64,000 nucleotides of DNA from an uncultured Ruminococcus sp. GTDB taxonomy: Bacteria; Bacillota; Clostridia; Oscillospirales; Ruminococcaceae. The DNA lies in the NCBI GenBank assembly GCA_910579835.1, contig CAJTWQ010000003.1, forward strand, positions 1 to 64,000. Direction: 5' to 3'. Shown here in pieces: positions 7,190 through 15,702 of the stretch. The translations under genes and the position numbers were made by a program. Below the pieces are notes generated by a model. That model was not told where the DNA came from, did no database searches, and saw only the letters and a list, made by a program, of their open reading frames with translations. Every line of letters starts with the position of its first letter. The stretch's first letter is position 1.

Positions 7190-8575
7190 TCAGATATTCC
7201 GCATATATTCGTCCATAGCGGCGGCTGCTTTTTTACCTGCGCCCATAGCGAGGATAACTGTTGCTGCGCCGGTAACTGCATCGCCTCCGGCGTACACGCC
7301 CTTTTTGGAAGTAAGACCGCTGTCGTCGGCAATAATTCCTCCCCACTTCTGTGTATCGAGTCCATCCGTGGTAGACTTGATAAGAGGATTGGGTGAAGTT
7401 CCAATAGACATAATTACGCAGTCCGCTTCGATCTCAATAAATGCGCCTTCGATCGGAACAGGCTTTGCTCTGCCGGATGCATCCGGTTCTGAAAGTTCCA
7501 TTTGCTGACATACAACGCTTTTTGCCCAGCCGTTTTCATCAGCTTTTATCTCAACGGGATTTGTGAGAAATTTAAAAATAATTCCCTCCTCCTTGGCGTG
7601 CTCGACCTCCTCTGCCCTTGCCGGAAGCTCGTTTTCAGTACGTCTGTATACAATATGTACATCCGCACCCAGCCTTTTCGCACAGCGCGCGGCGTCCATT
7701 GCAACGTTTCCGCCGCCTACGATAACCGCCTTTGTTCCAGCTTTTATAGGCGTTGAGCTGTTTTCCATGTAAGCCTTCATGAGATTAATCCTGGTAAGGA
7801 ATTCATTTGCAGAATAAACGCCGTTAAGATTTTCACCGGGAATGCTCATAAATCTCGGCAGACCTGCGCCGGAACCGATAAATACAGTTTCAAAGCCTTC
7901 TTCCGCCATAAGCTCGTCTATAGAAACGGTTTTTCCAACCACGGTATTTGTCTCAATTTTTACGCCTAACGCTTTAAGTCCCTCGATTTCTTTCTGAACG
8001 ATACTTTTGGGAAGCCTGAATTCGGGGATTCCGTAGGATAAAACGCCTCCGGCAACGTGAAGGGCTTCAAAAACAGTAACATCATAGCCTTTTTTCGCCA
8101 GATCTCCGGCACAGGCAAGACCTGACGGACCTGAACCAATAACGGCTGCCTTATGACCGTTTGACTCCGGTTTTTCCGCCGATGTCTCCGGCTGAGAGTT
8201 GTGCCAGTCGGCAATGAATCGCTCCAGACGTCCGATTGCAACAGGCTCGCCCTTTATTCCCCTTACGCACTTGCTTTCACACTGCGTCTCCTGCGGACAC
8301 ACACGACCGCATACCGCAGGCAGAGAACTCGATTTTGTTATGATCTTATAAGCCTCCGCAAAATTTCCCTCTGCAACCTGAGATATAAAAGCAGGGATGT
8401 CGATCTGAACGGGACATCCTCCCGTACAGGGCTTGTTCTTGCAGTTAAGACAGCGTTTAGCCTCGTCTATAGCCTGCTCTTCGGTATATCCCAAAGCTAC
8501 TTCTGTAAAATTTTTATTTCTTATATCCGGCTGCTGAACCGGCATTTCATTTTTTTTCAGCGACATATTAGGCAT
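7190..8575 (-). CDS. nfnB: NfnB-like / GltA-type FAD-NAD(P)H oxidoreductase subunit
   Basis: 461 aa. The N-terminal part carries the 4Fe-4S cysteine clusters of the GltD family (CLNCKNKPCTGGCPV, then CGRVCPQETQCESKC). It is followed by an FAD Rossmann motif (VIGSGPSGLACAGDL) and an NADPH-binding motif (VIVGGGNVAMDAARC); the C-terminus has GGDAVTGAATVILAMGAGK. It is often annotated as glutamate synthase small subunit (GltA). It lies one nucleotide after a ferredoxin-reductase-like partner, which is the NfnAB arrangement: NADH-dependent reduced-ferredoxin:NADP+ oxidoreductase, a flavin-based electron-bifurcating enzyme. No glutamate synthase large subunit is nearby, which favours Nfn. SudAB is a close alternative name. 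Confidence 0.9.
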   Translation of the reverse strand: MPNMSLKKNEMPVQQPDIRNKNFTEVALGYTEEQAIDEAKRCLNCKNKPCTGGCPVQIDIPAFISQVAEGNFAEAYKIITKSSSLPAVCGRVCPQETQCESKCVRGIKGEPVAIGRLERFIADWHNSQPETSAEKPESNGHKAAVIGSGPSGLACAGDLAKKGYDVTVFEALHVAGGVLSYGIPEFRLPKSIVQKEIEGLKALGVKIETNTVVGKTVSIDELMAEEGFETVFIGSGAGLPRFMSIPGENLNGVYSANEFLTRINLMKAYMENSSTPIKAGTKAVIVGGGNVAMDAARCAKRLGADVHIVYRRTENELPARAEEVEHAKEEGIIFKFLTNPVEIKADENGWAKSVVCQQMELSEPDASGRAKPVPIEGAFIEIEADCVIMSIGTSPNPLIKSTTDGLDTQKWGGIIADDSGLTSKKGVYAGGDAVTGAATVILAMGAGKKAAAAMDEYMRNI

Positions 8576-8576
8576 T

Positions 8577-9419
8577 TTACTTTACCTCCTGACAAAAAAG
8601 ATTACAGGTCTCCTCGTGAGCCTTGCGTTCAAAGGGCTTGTACATTGCTCCTCTTGCCATTGCCTCGTCAAAATCAATAAGATGACCATCAAACTCAGGA
8701 CCGTCAACGCAGGCAAATTTCGTCTGTCCGCCTACTGTAAGACGGCAGCCGCCGCACATTCCCGTGCCGTCGATCATGATAGGATTCATTGAAGCGACAG
8801 TAGGAATTTCATATTCCTTGGTAAGTCTGCATACGAATTTCATCATAATAAGAGGACCGATCGTTATAACCCTGTCATACTTTTCTCCGCTTTCGATGAG
8901 CTTTTTAAGAGCGTCGGTAACGAGCCCCTTTTCGCCAGCTGTTCCGTCGTCTGACATAAGCACGAATTTGGATGAAGCTGCTTTGAATTCATCCTCCAGT
9001 ATAACCAGATCCCGATTTCTGAATCCCACTATCGAATGAACCTCAACGCCCAGTTCGTGAAGCTTCTTGGCTACCGGATAAGCGATAGCGCATCCTACGC
9101 CGCCGCCTACAACGGCAACTTTTTTCAGTCCCTCGGTTTCCGTTGCACGTCCCAGAGGGCCTACAAAATCATGGAGACACTGCCCCTCGTCAAGGTGATT
9201 CAGTTTTTCGGTAGTTGCTCCAACGATCTGAAAAATAATAGTGACAGTTCCCGCGGTGCGGTCGTAATCTGCAATAGTCAGGGGAATTCTTTCGCCCTCG
9301 CTGTCGGTTCTGAGAATAATAAACTGTCCCGGCTCCGCCTTGGAAGCGACTCTGGGGGCGTGTATCTTCATAAGAGTTACAGTCGGATTAAGACTTTTCT
9401 TTTCAAGTATTTCAAACAT
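8577..9419 (-). CDS. nfnA: NfnA-like FAD/NAD- and 2Fe-2S-binding subunit
   Basis: 280 aa from the ATG at 9419 (MFEILEKKSL), which has AGGAAGG upstream; a longer reading to 9506 lacks an RBS. This is the DHOD electron-transfer-subunit type: an N-terminal FAD-binding beta-barrel (PGQFIILR), an NAD-binding Rossmann segment (VAVVGGGVGCAIA) and a C-terminal 2Fe-2S cysteine set (MCGGCRLTVGG with a later FACVDGPEF). Paired with the downstream gene it would shuttle electrons between NADH and the bifurcating flavin. Its length is usual for NfnA/SudB. Confidence 0.9.
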   Translation of the reverse strand: MFEILEKKSLNPTVTLMKIHAPRVASKAEPGQFIILRTDSEGERIPLTIADYDRTAGTVTIIFQIVGATTEKLNHLDEGQCLHDFVGPLGRATETEGLKKVAVVGGGVGCAIAYPVAKKLHELGVEVHSIVGFRNRDLVILEDEFKAASSKFVLMSDDGTAGEKGLVTDALKKLIESGEKYDRVITIGPLIMMKFVCRLTKEYEIPTVASMNPIMIDGTGMCGGCRLTVGGQTKFACVDGPEFDGHLIDFDEAMARGAMYKPFERKAHEETCNLFCQEVK

Positions 9420-9583
9420 TGTCCATACCTTCCTCGCTAAGATTTGTATATCCTTCGGGAAATATCGCTCGCCATTGAACTCATTCCGGATATACACGTT
9501 ATACATATATTATTATATCATAATAATATTTTTTTCTCAAATATATCAAAGGAATACCATTATTCAAAAAAGTATATGTATAA

Positions 9584-9635
9584 AACTTAATGCCATAGCG
9601 TTTATTTAAGTTCATAAACGCTATGGCATTAAGTT
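9584..9635. terminator. 22-bp perfect hairpin downstream of the LysR gene
   Basis: Arms 9584-9605 and 9614-9635 are perfectly complementary around an 8-nt loop. Only a short T-run follows on the minus strand (AAGTTTTAT), so it may be a terminator or a small mobile palindrome. It sits in the 386-bp gap between nfnA and the LysR gene. Confidence 0.6.
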
Positions 9636-9834
9636 AAATGCTCTGCAAATTGGGATTTATATTAAATGACAAATTTATCTGACGTTTACTATTTGCCAAT
9701 ATGCACGCAGCAAGCGAATGTGCAAGGCAATTAAATAAATTCTTTGTAAATGCTTTTCCATCTTCTAATAGTTCTTTTTCTAAAAAAATTTCTGCTTGGA
9801 GAAAATCACCTGATACCCGCAAATTCCGCTGCAT
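9634..9834 (-). pseudogene. AT-rich orphan ORF, possible gene remnant
   Basis: 66-aa open frame, not recognised. It overlaps the end of the LysR gene in another frame and ends at the 22-bp hairpin. Its latter part reads like genuine protein (KAFTKNLFNCLAHSLAA, then INLSFNINPNLQSI), but codon use is AT-rich and unlike the neighbours. I see no RBS or start of its own. Most likely the tail of a decayed foreign gene. Part of the DNA (TTTGTCATTTA...AATTTGC) resembles one arm of the 2219-2342 element. Confidence 0.3.
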
Positions 9835-10753
9835 TTTTTATCTCATGGACTTTATTTATCAGACAGATTTCCTTTTCAGTAAACTTATGCCCTTCTGCAT
9901 ATATGATCATATCCTTATAGTGATTATCTCTGAATCCGCACTTTCTCTGAATCAGACCATGCTCTTCTGATATTTCCGGCGACAGCGGCGAATCGAGTAT
10001 AAATGCATTATTTTCACTCAGAAAAGCCAGAGCCGTCCCACGGTCATAGATATATATTTTCTTTGTGGGCCGGTCTGCCGGACGGTTTCCAGCCATCAGA
10101 CGTTCGATCGCTCCCGATACATAGGGTACGGAATCGTCAGCGTAGCAAAGTTCTGTAAATTCATCAGAAAGCTCCCCGTATGTGAGATCTTCCCTTTTTA
10201 CCGCCGGATGATCCGACGACATTACAGCCGTCATTGCAAATTCCCAAAGAGCGTTTGCAGTCAGATTTTTTTCTGCAAGAAAGTCCGAAAAATACTTTTC
10301 GTGAAGTAAATTAAAGCGTATTATACCAAAATCATAGCCGTGCTCCCTGACGTTCTCGATCGTACTTATGGAATTTGTTTCGCAGAAGCACAGCTCCATT
10401 TCGTTTGAAACGTCCATATCGGCTATATATTGCGTAAAAGCACGCGATATATAGCCGGATCGGGGGGCAGATACTTTCAGCTTGCGGCTCTGCGCTTTTC
10501 CGGGAGCATGAATAGCTTCCATTTTGTCAATCTGTATAAGCACCTGCTTCGCATATTCAAGAAACTTCAGACCCTGCTCCGTGGGGATCACTCCCTTTGA
10601 CGTACGGCGGAATATTGTAATTCCCAGTGAATTTTCCAGTTCCTTTATGGATTTGCTGAGGTTAGGCTGAGCCATATAGAGGTTTTCAGCCGCCTGGGTT
10701 ATCGAATGCGTTTTTTCAATCTCAACTGCATATCTGAAATGAAGGGTATTCAT
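9806..10753 (-). CDS. LysR-type transcriptional regulator
   Basis: 315 aa. The N-terminal winged helix-turn-helix has the typical LysR pattern (HSITQAAENLYMAQPNLSK, then FRRTSKGVIPTEQG), followed by a periplasmic-binding-protein-like effector domain. LysR proteins usually activate a neighbouring or divergent operon in response to a small molecule. Here the upstream flank is a repeat remnant and then the acetyltransferase gene on the same strand, and the downstream neighbour is nfnAB. No target can be named from the sequence. Confidence 0.93.
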   Translation of the reverse strand: MNTLHFRYAVEIEKTHSITQAAENLYMAQPNLSKSIKELENSLGITIFRRTSKGVIPTEQGLKFLEYAKQVLIQIDKMEAIHAPGKAQSRKLKVSAPRSGYISRAFTQYIADMDVSNEMELCFCETNSISTIENVREHGYDFGIIRFNLLHEKYFSDFLAEKNLTANALWEFAMTAVMSSDHPAVKREDLTYGELSDEFTELCYADDSVPYVSGAIERLMAGNRPADRPTKKIYIYDRGTALAFLSENNAFILDSPLSPEISEEHGLIQRKCGFRDNHYKDMIIYAEGHKFTEKEICLINKVHEIKNAAEFAGIR

Positions 10754-10786
10754 TGACTTGGCTCCTATTCAGGTCAGCGCTTTATA

Positions 10787-10855
10787 GCAACACCGTGCAA
10801 AGACTTCTGAACAAAACTCGCCTGCATCCCATGCGCAATCTCTGTGCGGTATTGC
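10787..10855. repeat. Short copy of the GCAACGCCGCACAAAG inverted-repeat family
   Basis: It begins GCAACACCGTGCAAAGA and ends with the diverged complement TCTCTGTGCGGTATTGC. These ends match those of the full element at 15204-15392. Noncoding. Confidence 0.65.
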
Positions 10856-10874
10856 ATAATCGCATATGCTGCCT

Positions 10875-11483
10875 TTATTTTTTCTTCATTCCGTCATTAT
10901 CCTTATTGGCTGTCCTGTTTTTTTGATCGTTATCCGCGGCATGAACCGGCCTGCACGGATTTCCCACCGCAACGCATCCTGCCGGAATATCTTTTACTAC
11001 CACGCTTCCGCCGCCTATAACAGCTCCGTCGCCGATAGTTACGCCGGGCATTACGCAGACATTGCCGCCAATCCAGACATTGCTGCCTATTTTTATAGGC
11101 TTTGCATATTCAAGCCCAGAGTTTCTGGTTTCAGCGTCCAGCGGATGACCCGCAGTGTAAAAGCCGCAGTTAGGGCCTATAAACACGTTATCCCCGAAAA
11201 TAACCTCTGCGCAGTCCAGAATAACACAGTTGTGGTTTGCGTAAAAATTGTCCCCGATTATAATATTGTATCCATAATCACAGAAGAAATTCGGCTCGAT
11301 AACGGTGTTTTCGCCTTTCAGAGCAACGAGCCTGTTCAGGAGTCTTTCCCTTTTCTGAAAGTCGTTGTAGGTCACGGCGTTATATTCCATGCATAGCTTT
11401 TTGGCATTTATCCGGTCTGCGACAAGTTCCCTGTCATTGCCGTCGTAAAGCTCCCCTGCCTGCTGTTTTTCCTTTTCAGTCAT
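10875..11483 (-). CDS. Sugar O-acetyltransferase (maltose/galactoside acetyltransferase family)
   Basis: 202 aa. The N-terminal Mac domain has typical spacing (MTEKEKQQAGELYDGND). A left-handed beta-helix of hexapeptide repeats follows (IIIGDNFYANHNCVI, IGSNVWIGGNVCVMPGVTI), with the family's active-site His in YTAGHPLD. It transfers acetyl from acetyl-CoA to a sugar hydroxyl. It is the last gene of the hydrolase-murF-ddl run (18 nt after ddl), so an envelope role is possible, but the family is also used for sugar detoxification. The C-terminus is Lys/Asn-rich. Confidence 0.9.
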   Translation of the reverse strand: MTEKEKQQAGELYDGNDRELVADRINAKKLCMEYNAVTYNDFQKRERLLNRLVALKGENTVIEPNFFCDYGYNIIIGDNFYANHNCVILDCAEVIFGDNVFIGPNCGFYTAGHPLDAETRNSGLEYAKPIKIGSNVWIGGNVCVMPGVTIGDGAVIGGGSVVVKDIPAGCVAVGNPCRPVHAADNDQKNRTANKDNDGMKKK

Positions 11484-11501
11484 TTTAGCATTCCTCCGTT
11501 A

Positions 11502-12692
11502 TCAGAATTTGCTTCCCTTGCTTCCTTTTGCGCCGAAGCTTCCGCCCATAGAGAGGATATTCGTTTCAAAAGCGTAGCTTATTTTAGCGTTCTTTCTGTG
11601 GCGTTTAAGGGCAAGCTGTATCATCCGCTCCAAAAGTTCTGAATATTTCACGTCCTTTGGTTCCCATAGATAGAATGCCAGCGATCCGGGAATAGTATTG
11701 ATTTCGTTTATATAAATTTTCTGTGACGCCTTGTCAAGCATGAAATCTATTCTTGCCACGCCGCAGCATCCCAGATGTTTAAATGCGTCAACGGCAATTT
11801 TTTGTATCATATCATTCTGCTCCGGGGTAATGTCGGCGGGAATCTTTCTTTTCAGCGTTGCCATGCCCTTGCTTCCGCCTGATTTGCCGCCGCCCACATA
11901 TTTATCCTCATAGCTGAGTATTTCGTCCTGCTGTACCGGTTCTTCGCATACGGATGCCTCTGCACTCTCTCTGTCGCCGAGAACCGAGCAGTTTATCTCC
12001 TTGAGCTGAACGACAGCCGGTTCGATAAGGATTCTGTCTGCAAACTCAAACGCATTTTCAATGGACTTTATAAGACCCTCCCGGTCGGACGCTTTTGAAA
12101 TTCCCACGCTTGAACCAAGATTGATAGGCTTCACAATAACCGGATAACTGAATTTTTCCTCAACTGCGGCAGTAATTCCGTCCATGTCCTCCATTTGACA
12201 TGACGTAAAGCACAGGCAGTCCAGAACGGGAAAACCGGCGTCTTTCAGCAGGGCTTTCATGGCGTATTTGTCCATTCCCACCGCCGACGCAAGAACATCG
12301 CAGCCCACATAGGGCAGACCGAGAGTCTGTAAATATCCCTGAAGCGCACCGTCCTCAACGTTTGTGCCGTGAACAATAGGGAATGCAACGTCAACCTCTG
12401 ATATGAGATTTGAACCGAATTTCTTCATCTTCTGGCGGATAAGCTGCACTTTGCCCTCGCTCCTGACAAAAACGCATTCCGTACATTCTTTCAGCAAAGC
12501 CGGAATATCCTTGAAAGAATTGATGTCCATGAGCTTTTCGCCGGTGTAAAATTCGCTGTCTTTCGTCATATAAACAGGAATGATATTATACTTTTCCTTG
12601 TTAATGAACGTCATCGCCTGAACAGCGGAAATTACTGACACTTCATGCTCAACGCTTTTTCCACCGAATAAAACTGCAAGATTTATCTTCAT
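11502..12692 (-). CDS. ddl: D-alanine--D-alanine ligase
   Basis: 396 aa from the ATG at 12692 (MKINLAVLFGGKSVEHEVS), with AGGAG in front. ATP-grasp enzyme that joins two D-alanines for peptidoglycan. Family landmarks: GGKSVEHEVS at the N-terminus, PIVHGTNVEDGALQGYLQ, YPVIVKPINLGSSVGISK, and the C-terminal ARIDFMLD...YINEINTIPGS. The omega-loop keeps a Tyr (LSYEDKYVGGG), as in D-Ala-D-Ala rather than D-Ala-D-Lac enzymes. It is longer than E. coli DdlB because of an insert and a Gly/Lys/Ser tail. It follows murF by 105 nt, a gap filled by a palindromic repeat. Confidence 0.95.
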   Translation of the reverse strand: MKINLAVLFGGKSVEHEVSVISAVQAMTFINKEKYNIIPVYMTKDSEFYTGEKLMDINSFKDIPALLKECTECVFVRSEGKVQLIRQKMKKFGSNLISEVDVAFPIVHGTNVEDGALQGYLQTLGLPYVGCDVLASAVGMDKYAMKALLKDAGFPVLDCLCFTSCQMEDMDGITAAVEEKFSYPVIVKPINLGSSVGISKASDREGLIKSIENAFEFADRILIEPAVVQLKEINCSVLGDRESAEASVCEEPVQQDEILSYEDKYVGGGKSGGSKGMATLKRKIPADITPEQNDMIQKIAVDAFKHLGCCGVARIDFMLDKASQKIYINEINTIPGSLAFYLWEPKDVKYSELLERMIQLALKRHRKNAKISYAFETNILSMGGSFGAKGSKGSKF

Positions 12693-12712
12693 ATGTATCT
12701 CTCCTTTTCTTG

Positions 12713-12784
12713 TGGGACGCTGTCCCATACCCTGCCAGAGACTCTGTCTCTGGAATCTGCCAAAGGGAAGTACATTCCCTTTGG
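12713..12784. repeat. Palindromic repeat between murF and ddl
   Basis: Three perfect palindromes (12713-12727, 12735-12753, 12760-12784), followed by GGAAACCCATTATTA. The first and third match palindromes of the element at 6970-7023 in order and spacing. It lies just upstream of the ddl RBS and could act as an RNA processing site or attenuator inside the operon. Confidence 0.75.
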
Positions 12785-12797
12785 AAACCCATTATTA

Positions 12798-14399
12798 TTA
12801 GTAATTATCCGGCAAATCGTTTTCGAGGAGAACGATTTTCTTTTTGTCCGTCTGATAACTGCGTACCTTTTCAAGAGCCTCGCCAAGCGAATCGGCAACA
12901 TAGACCCTGTTCATATCGTAGCCGGCATCCTTTATGCCATTGTAAATGGGGACGGTCTGATTTTTCCCCACAAGGGCGATAAAGTCGCAGACCGCCGCAG
13001 CCTCCTGCCCAAACTCGAAGTTAAGCTCCTCCTGCTTTGCACCAAGCTCCACCATGCCGGGAGTAACGAGGATCTTGCAGGCGTCAAACAATCCAAGAAC
13101 ATTCAGAGCCGCACGGCATCCGCTGGGATTTGAATTATAAGCATCATCAATGAAAGTCAGGTCGCTGCCCTTGTCAAGGAGCTGCAATCTATGCGGAACG
13201 GCGGCTATCCTCTTGACCGGAAGAACCAGCTTTTCAAGAGGGATACCAGTTCCGTGAGCATAAGCTATAGCGCCGACTACGTTCTGAACGCTGTGTTCGC
13301 CGAGAAGCTTCATGGTAAATCGGCAGTTTTCACCACCGGGAGCGGTCAGGGTGAATTCCGTACCCTTATCGGAAACTGAAATATCCGTGGCACGGTAATG
13401 GCATCCGACAGTCGTGCCGTAAAGGATAGCGCCCTTGTATTTCGGAGCACGGCTTCGTATTAGCTCGTTGTCGCCATTAAGATAGATCCTGCCTCCTGCC
13501 TCCTGCACACTGTCCGCAAGCTCGAATTTGGTATTCAGCACGTTATCCACAGAACCAAACGTTTCCAGATGCTGGGGACCCACTGATGTAATAATACCGT
13601 CGTGAGGGTGAGCGATATCGCATAATTCCTTAATCTCGCGAACACGTCTTGCGCCCATTTCGCAGATGAAGTATTCGTGGGTGGGCTTGAGATGCTGTCT
13701 TATTGTAATGGTAACGCCCATAGGAGTATTAAAGCTTTCGGGAGTTTTCAGCGTTTCATACTGAGAACTGATAAGCTCGCTGAGATAGAATTTCATGGAT
13801 GTCTTGCCGTAGCTGCCCGTAATCCCGACTTTGTGAAGATCGGGCATTTCGCTTAAAATGCGCTTGGCGTCGTTGATATACCATTTCTGGACTGACTTTT
13901 CAACAGGTTTATTGATGATGTTTGAAAGCGGAACGAGAAGCGGCGTGAGATATAATGCGGAATTTACCAGAATAAACGGCAGCGGTTCATCAAATGGTTT
14001 CCAGTTCATGCACTTGCATCTTTGCATTCCGAAAAATATTGCAAGTGCGAAAATAATTGCTGTAATTACAAAAAAAGTTATCATCATCCGCTTAACACGG
14101 GCTGTATATTTCAAGGGCTTTTTAAATTTTTTCCCCGGCTTGTTAGCTATAGAAAAGCAGAGGTTGAATGCCGTAAAGCCTATAAGCACAGGAATAGCCG
14201 CTCCCGTTATGAGCATCAGAAACTGCAAGGAAAAAAGTACAAGCGGCAAAATATACCTCTTGTAATTTTTTTTCATCCACCACGAATGCTCCGGCGTTTT
14301 ATAGCCGTTGAGCTGGAGCATATGGAATTCCCGGAGTGAGAAGAAAATAATTCCGGCGAGAGCAACTGCCGTATAAATGCAGAATATAGCGATATTCAT
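12798..14399 (-). CDS. murF: MurF-like Mur ligase with N-terminal membrane segments
   Basis: 533 aa. The N-terminal 165 residues hold about four or five hydrophobic helices (near 3-20, 50-80, 107-124, 140-160), unlike the soluble E. coli enzyme. From about residue 190 there is a Mur ligase central domain with P-loop VGITGSYGKTS (191-201), ICEMGARRVREIKELC and YNSNPSGCRAALNVL. It would add D-Ala-D-Ala to UDP-MurNAc-tripeptide, the step after Ddl, whose gene follows. It is 3 nt downstream of the alpha/beta hydrolase gene. Membrane-anchored MurF-like proteins occur in Clostridia. Whether this is the main MurF or a paralogue cannot be decided here. Confidence 0.88.
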   Translation of the reverse strand: MNIAIFCIYTAVALAGIIFFSLREFHMLQLNGYKTPEHSWWMKKNYKRYILPLVLFSLQFLMLITGAAIPVLIGFTAFNLCFSIANKPGKKFKKPLKYTARVKRMMITFFVITAIIFALAIFFGMQRCKCMNWKPFDEPLPFILVNSALYLTPLLVPLSNIINKPVEKSVQKWYINDAKRILSEMPDLHKVGITGSYGKTSMKFYLSELISSQYETLKTPESFNTPMGVTITIRQHLKPTHEYFICEMGARRVREIKELCDIAHPHDGIITSVGPQHLETFGSVDNVLNTKFELADSVQEAGGRIYLNGDNELIRSRAPKYKGAILYGTTVGCHYRATDISVSDKGTEFTLTAPGGENCRFTMKLLGEHSVQNVVGAIAYAHGTGIPLEKLVLPVKRIAAVPHRLQLLDKGSDLTFIDDAYNSNPSGCRAALNVLGLFDACKILVTPGMVELGAKQEELNFEFGQEAAAVCDFIALVGKNQTVPIYNGIKDAGYDMNRVYVADSLGEALEKVRSYQTDKKKIVLLENDLPDNY

Positions 14400-14402
14400 A
14401 AA

Positions 14403-15191
14403 TCAATCTCCGATCTTCATGAATGAACACATTACACGGTTGAATGTGAACTGCTGGTCAAGGAAAGAGTAATGTCCGGCGTTTTCCAGCTTGACAAGTC
14501 CGGCATCGGGAATAAGTTTCTCCATTTTTTCGCCGTCGGACAGGGGAGTTGCCGTATCGTTCACGCCCCACACAAGCAGGGTGGGACACTTGATATTTGG
14601 CAGAAGCGGCTCCAAATCCTCGTTTACCGTCTTGACAAGCACCTGCCGCATAAGAGGCGAAGCGGCGGCATAATCGGCGCTTCCATACTTCACACGGAGC
14701 TTTTCAAGTGCGTTGGGAGCAAGTTTCTGCATAAGCTTTGTGGATAAAATTGCCCTGCCCATTTTATATTTCCTTGTTTTCCAAGATTTTTTGTTGGATC
14801 GCGGCGGCATTATGCCTGCGCTGTCAACTAAAATTACCTTTGTGATCTTAAAAGGCAGATTCCTTTTGTTGTTCAGCTTGATAATAACACGTCCGCCAAA
14901 GGAATGCCCCAGAAGCATGACTTCATCCGCATTGTAATCCTTCAGGAAATCCACTACAAAATCCGCATAGTCATCTACACACCATGCGGAGGGCGGCTCC
15001 TGACTTTCACCGAATCCGGGCATATCCATCGCAACAACCCGGTATTTACGGGACAGCAGCTCGATAAGATTGGCAAAAAGCTTTATATTGCTGCCCCAGC
15101 CGTGAAGCAGCACGATCAGATCGCCGCTGCCCTTATCCTCATAATTTATTTTTATATTGTTTACTGTCTTGTTCAATTCTATTATCTCCAT
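14403..15191 (-). CDS. Alpha/beta-hydrolase fold protein
   Basis: 262 aa. It shows the classical hydrolase pattern: HGWGSN oxyanion region, MDMPGFGES, the nucleophile elbow GHSFGG, a catalytic Asp in GVNDTATPL and the His in ENAGHYSFLD. Substrate unknown; the nearest types are esterases and C-C hydrolases. It is the first gene of the murF-ddl-acetyltransferase run, so a cell-wall-linked role is possible, but co-transcription is the only support. Confidence 0.88.
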   Translation of the reverse strand: MEIIELNKTVNNIKINYEDKGSGDLIVLLHGWGSNIKLFANLIELLSRKYRVVAMDMPGFGESQEPPSAWCVDDYADFVVDFLKDYNADEVMLLGHSFGGRVIIKLNNKRNLPFKITKVILVDSAGIMPPRSNKKSWKTRKYKMGRAILSTKLMQKLAPNALEKLRVKYGSADYAAASPLMRQVLVKTVNEDLEPLLPNIKCPTLLVWGVNDTATPLSDGEKMEKLIPDAGLVKLENAGHYSFLDQQFTFNRVMCSFMKIGD

Positions 15192-15203
15192 GTATTATTC
15201 AGA

Positions 15204-15392
15204 GCCTGTTTAAGGCAACGCCGCACAAAGCCCGCCTAACGGCTTTGCATGCGATCTGCTTGCATATTTTCCGTCATCTTGCATAGAAATCCCTTTACAT
15301 ACGACAGTATGCCTGCGGAATTTCTGTACAATCTGACTGCGCATCTCACGCACAAGCTTTGTGCGGCGTTGCCTTAAGTGTTTTTAAACAGG
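15204..15392. repeat. MITE-like element with GCCTGTTTAAGGCAACGCCG ends
   Basis: Left end 15204-15230 and right end 15357-15392 are inverted copies; the shared core is AAGGCAACGCCGCACAAAG, and the right copy has a short insertion. There is no ORF. Related ends occur at 10787-10855 and 20721-20750, so this is a dispersed family. It fills most of the gap between the hydrolase gene and the SRP RNA promoter. Confidence 0.8.
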
Positions 15393-15491
15393 CGCTTATA
15401 TATTTTATGCAGCGCTTTCGCTGATACATACACATTTTATTATATCACGGAGATAATTTAATGTCAATATTTTCATTGCAGAAAAAAGGTC

Positions 15492-15520
15492 TTGACAAAT
15501 AAAAAATAGTATGATATAAT
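15492..15520 (+). promoter_or_regulatory. Consensus promoter of the SRP RNA gene
   Basis: TTGACA (15492-15497), 17-bp spacer, TATAAT (15515-15520). Transcription should begin near 15527, about 40 nt before the paired body of the RNA. Confidence 0.9.
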
Positions 15521-15566
15521 GAAAACAGAGCATGATTGTAGGCTCGTTTAGGAGATTACAGACAGT

Positions 15567-15702
15567 AAATTCCGAAATATAGATGTGTGGGCCCTGTGCA
15601 ACAAGACCCCGTGAACCATGTCAGGCGGGAGACCGAGCAGCATTAAGCGGTGCGTGTTGTGTGCCGCAGCAAGCCTGCACATCTATGTTCCGGAATTTTT
15701 TT
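15567..15702 (+). ncRNA. ffs: Bacterial signal recognition particle RNA (4.5S/scRNA)
   Basis: The conserved domain IV is readable: GTGAACC, then TGTCAGG, a CGG-GAGA-CCG tetraloop hairpin and AGCAGCATTAAG. The flanks pair over a long stem (AAATTCCG...ATAGATGTG near 15567-15587 with CACATCTAT...CGGAATTT near 15679-15697), ending in a T-run that can terminate transcription. The RNA binds Ffh for co-translational membrane targeting. Its place directly upstream of dnaX-ybaB-recR matches B. subtilis scr. The 5' boundary is uncertain: the promoter predicts about 40 further nucleotides. No Alu-type domain is evident, so it looks like the short form. Confidence 0.92.

Noticed and set aside
11502..12692. 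Vancomycin-resistance type (D-Ala-D-Lac or D-Ala-D-Ser) ligase
   Set aside because: The omega-loop keeps a Tyr-containing SYEDKY, as in ordinary D-Ala-D-Ala ligases, and no vanH/vanX/vanT genes are nearby.
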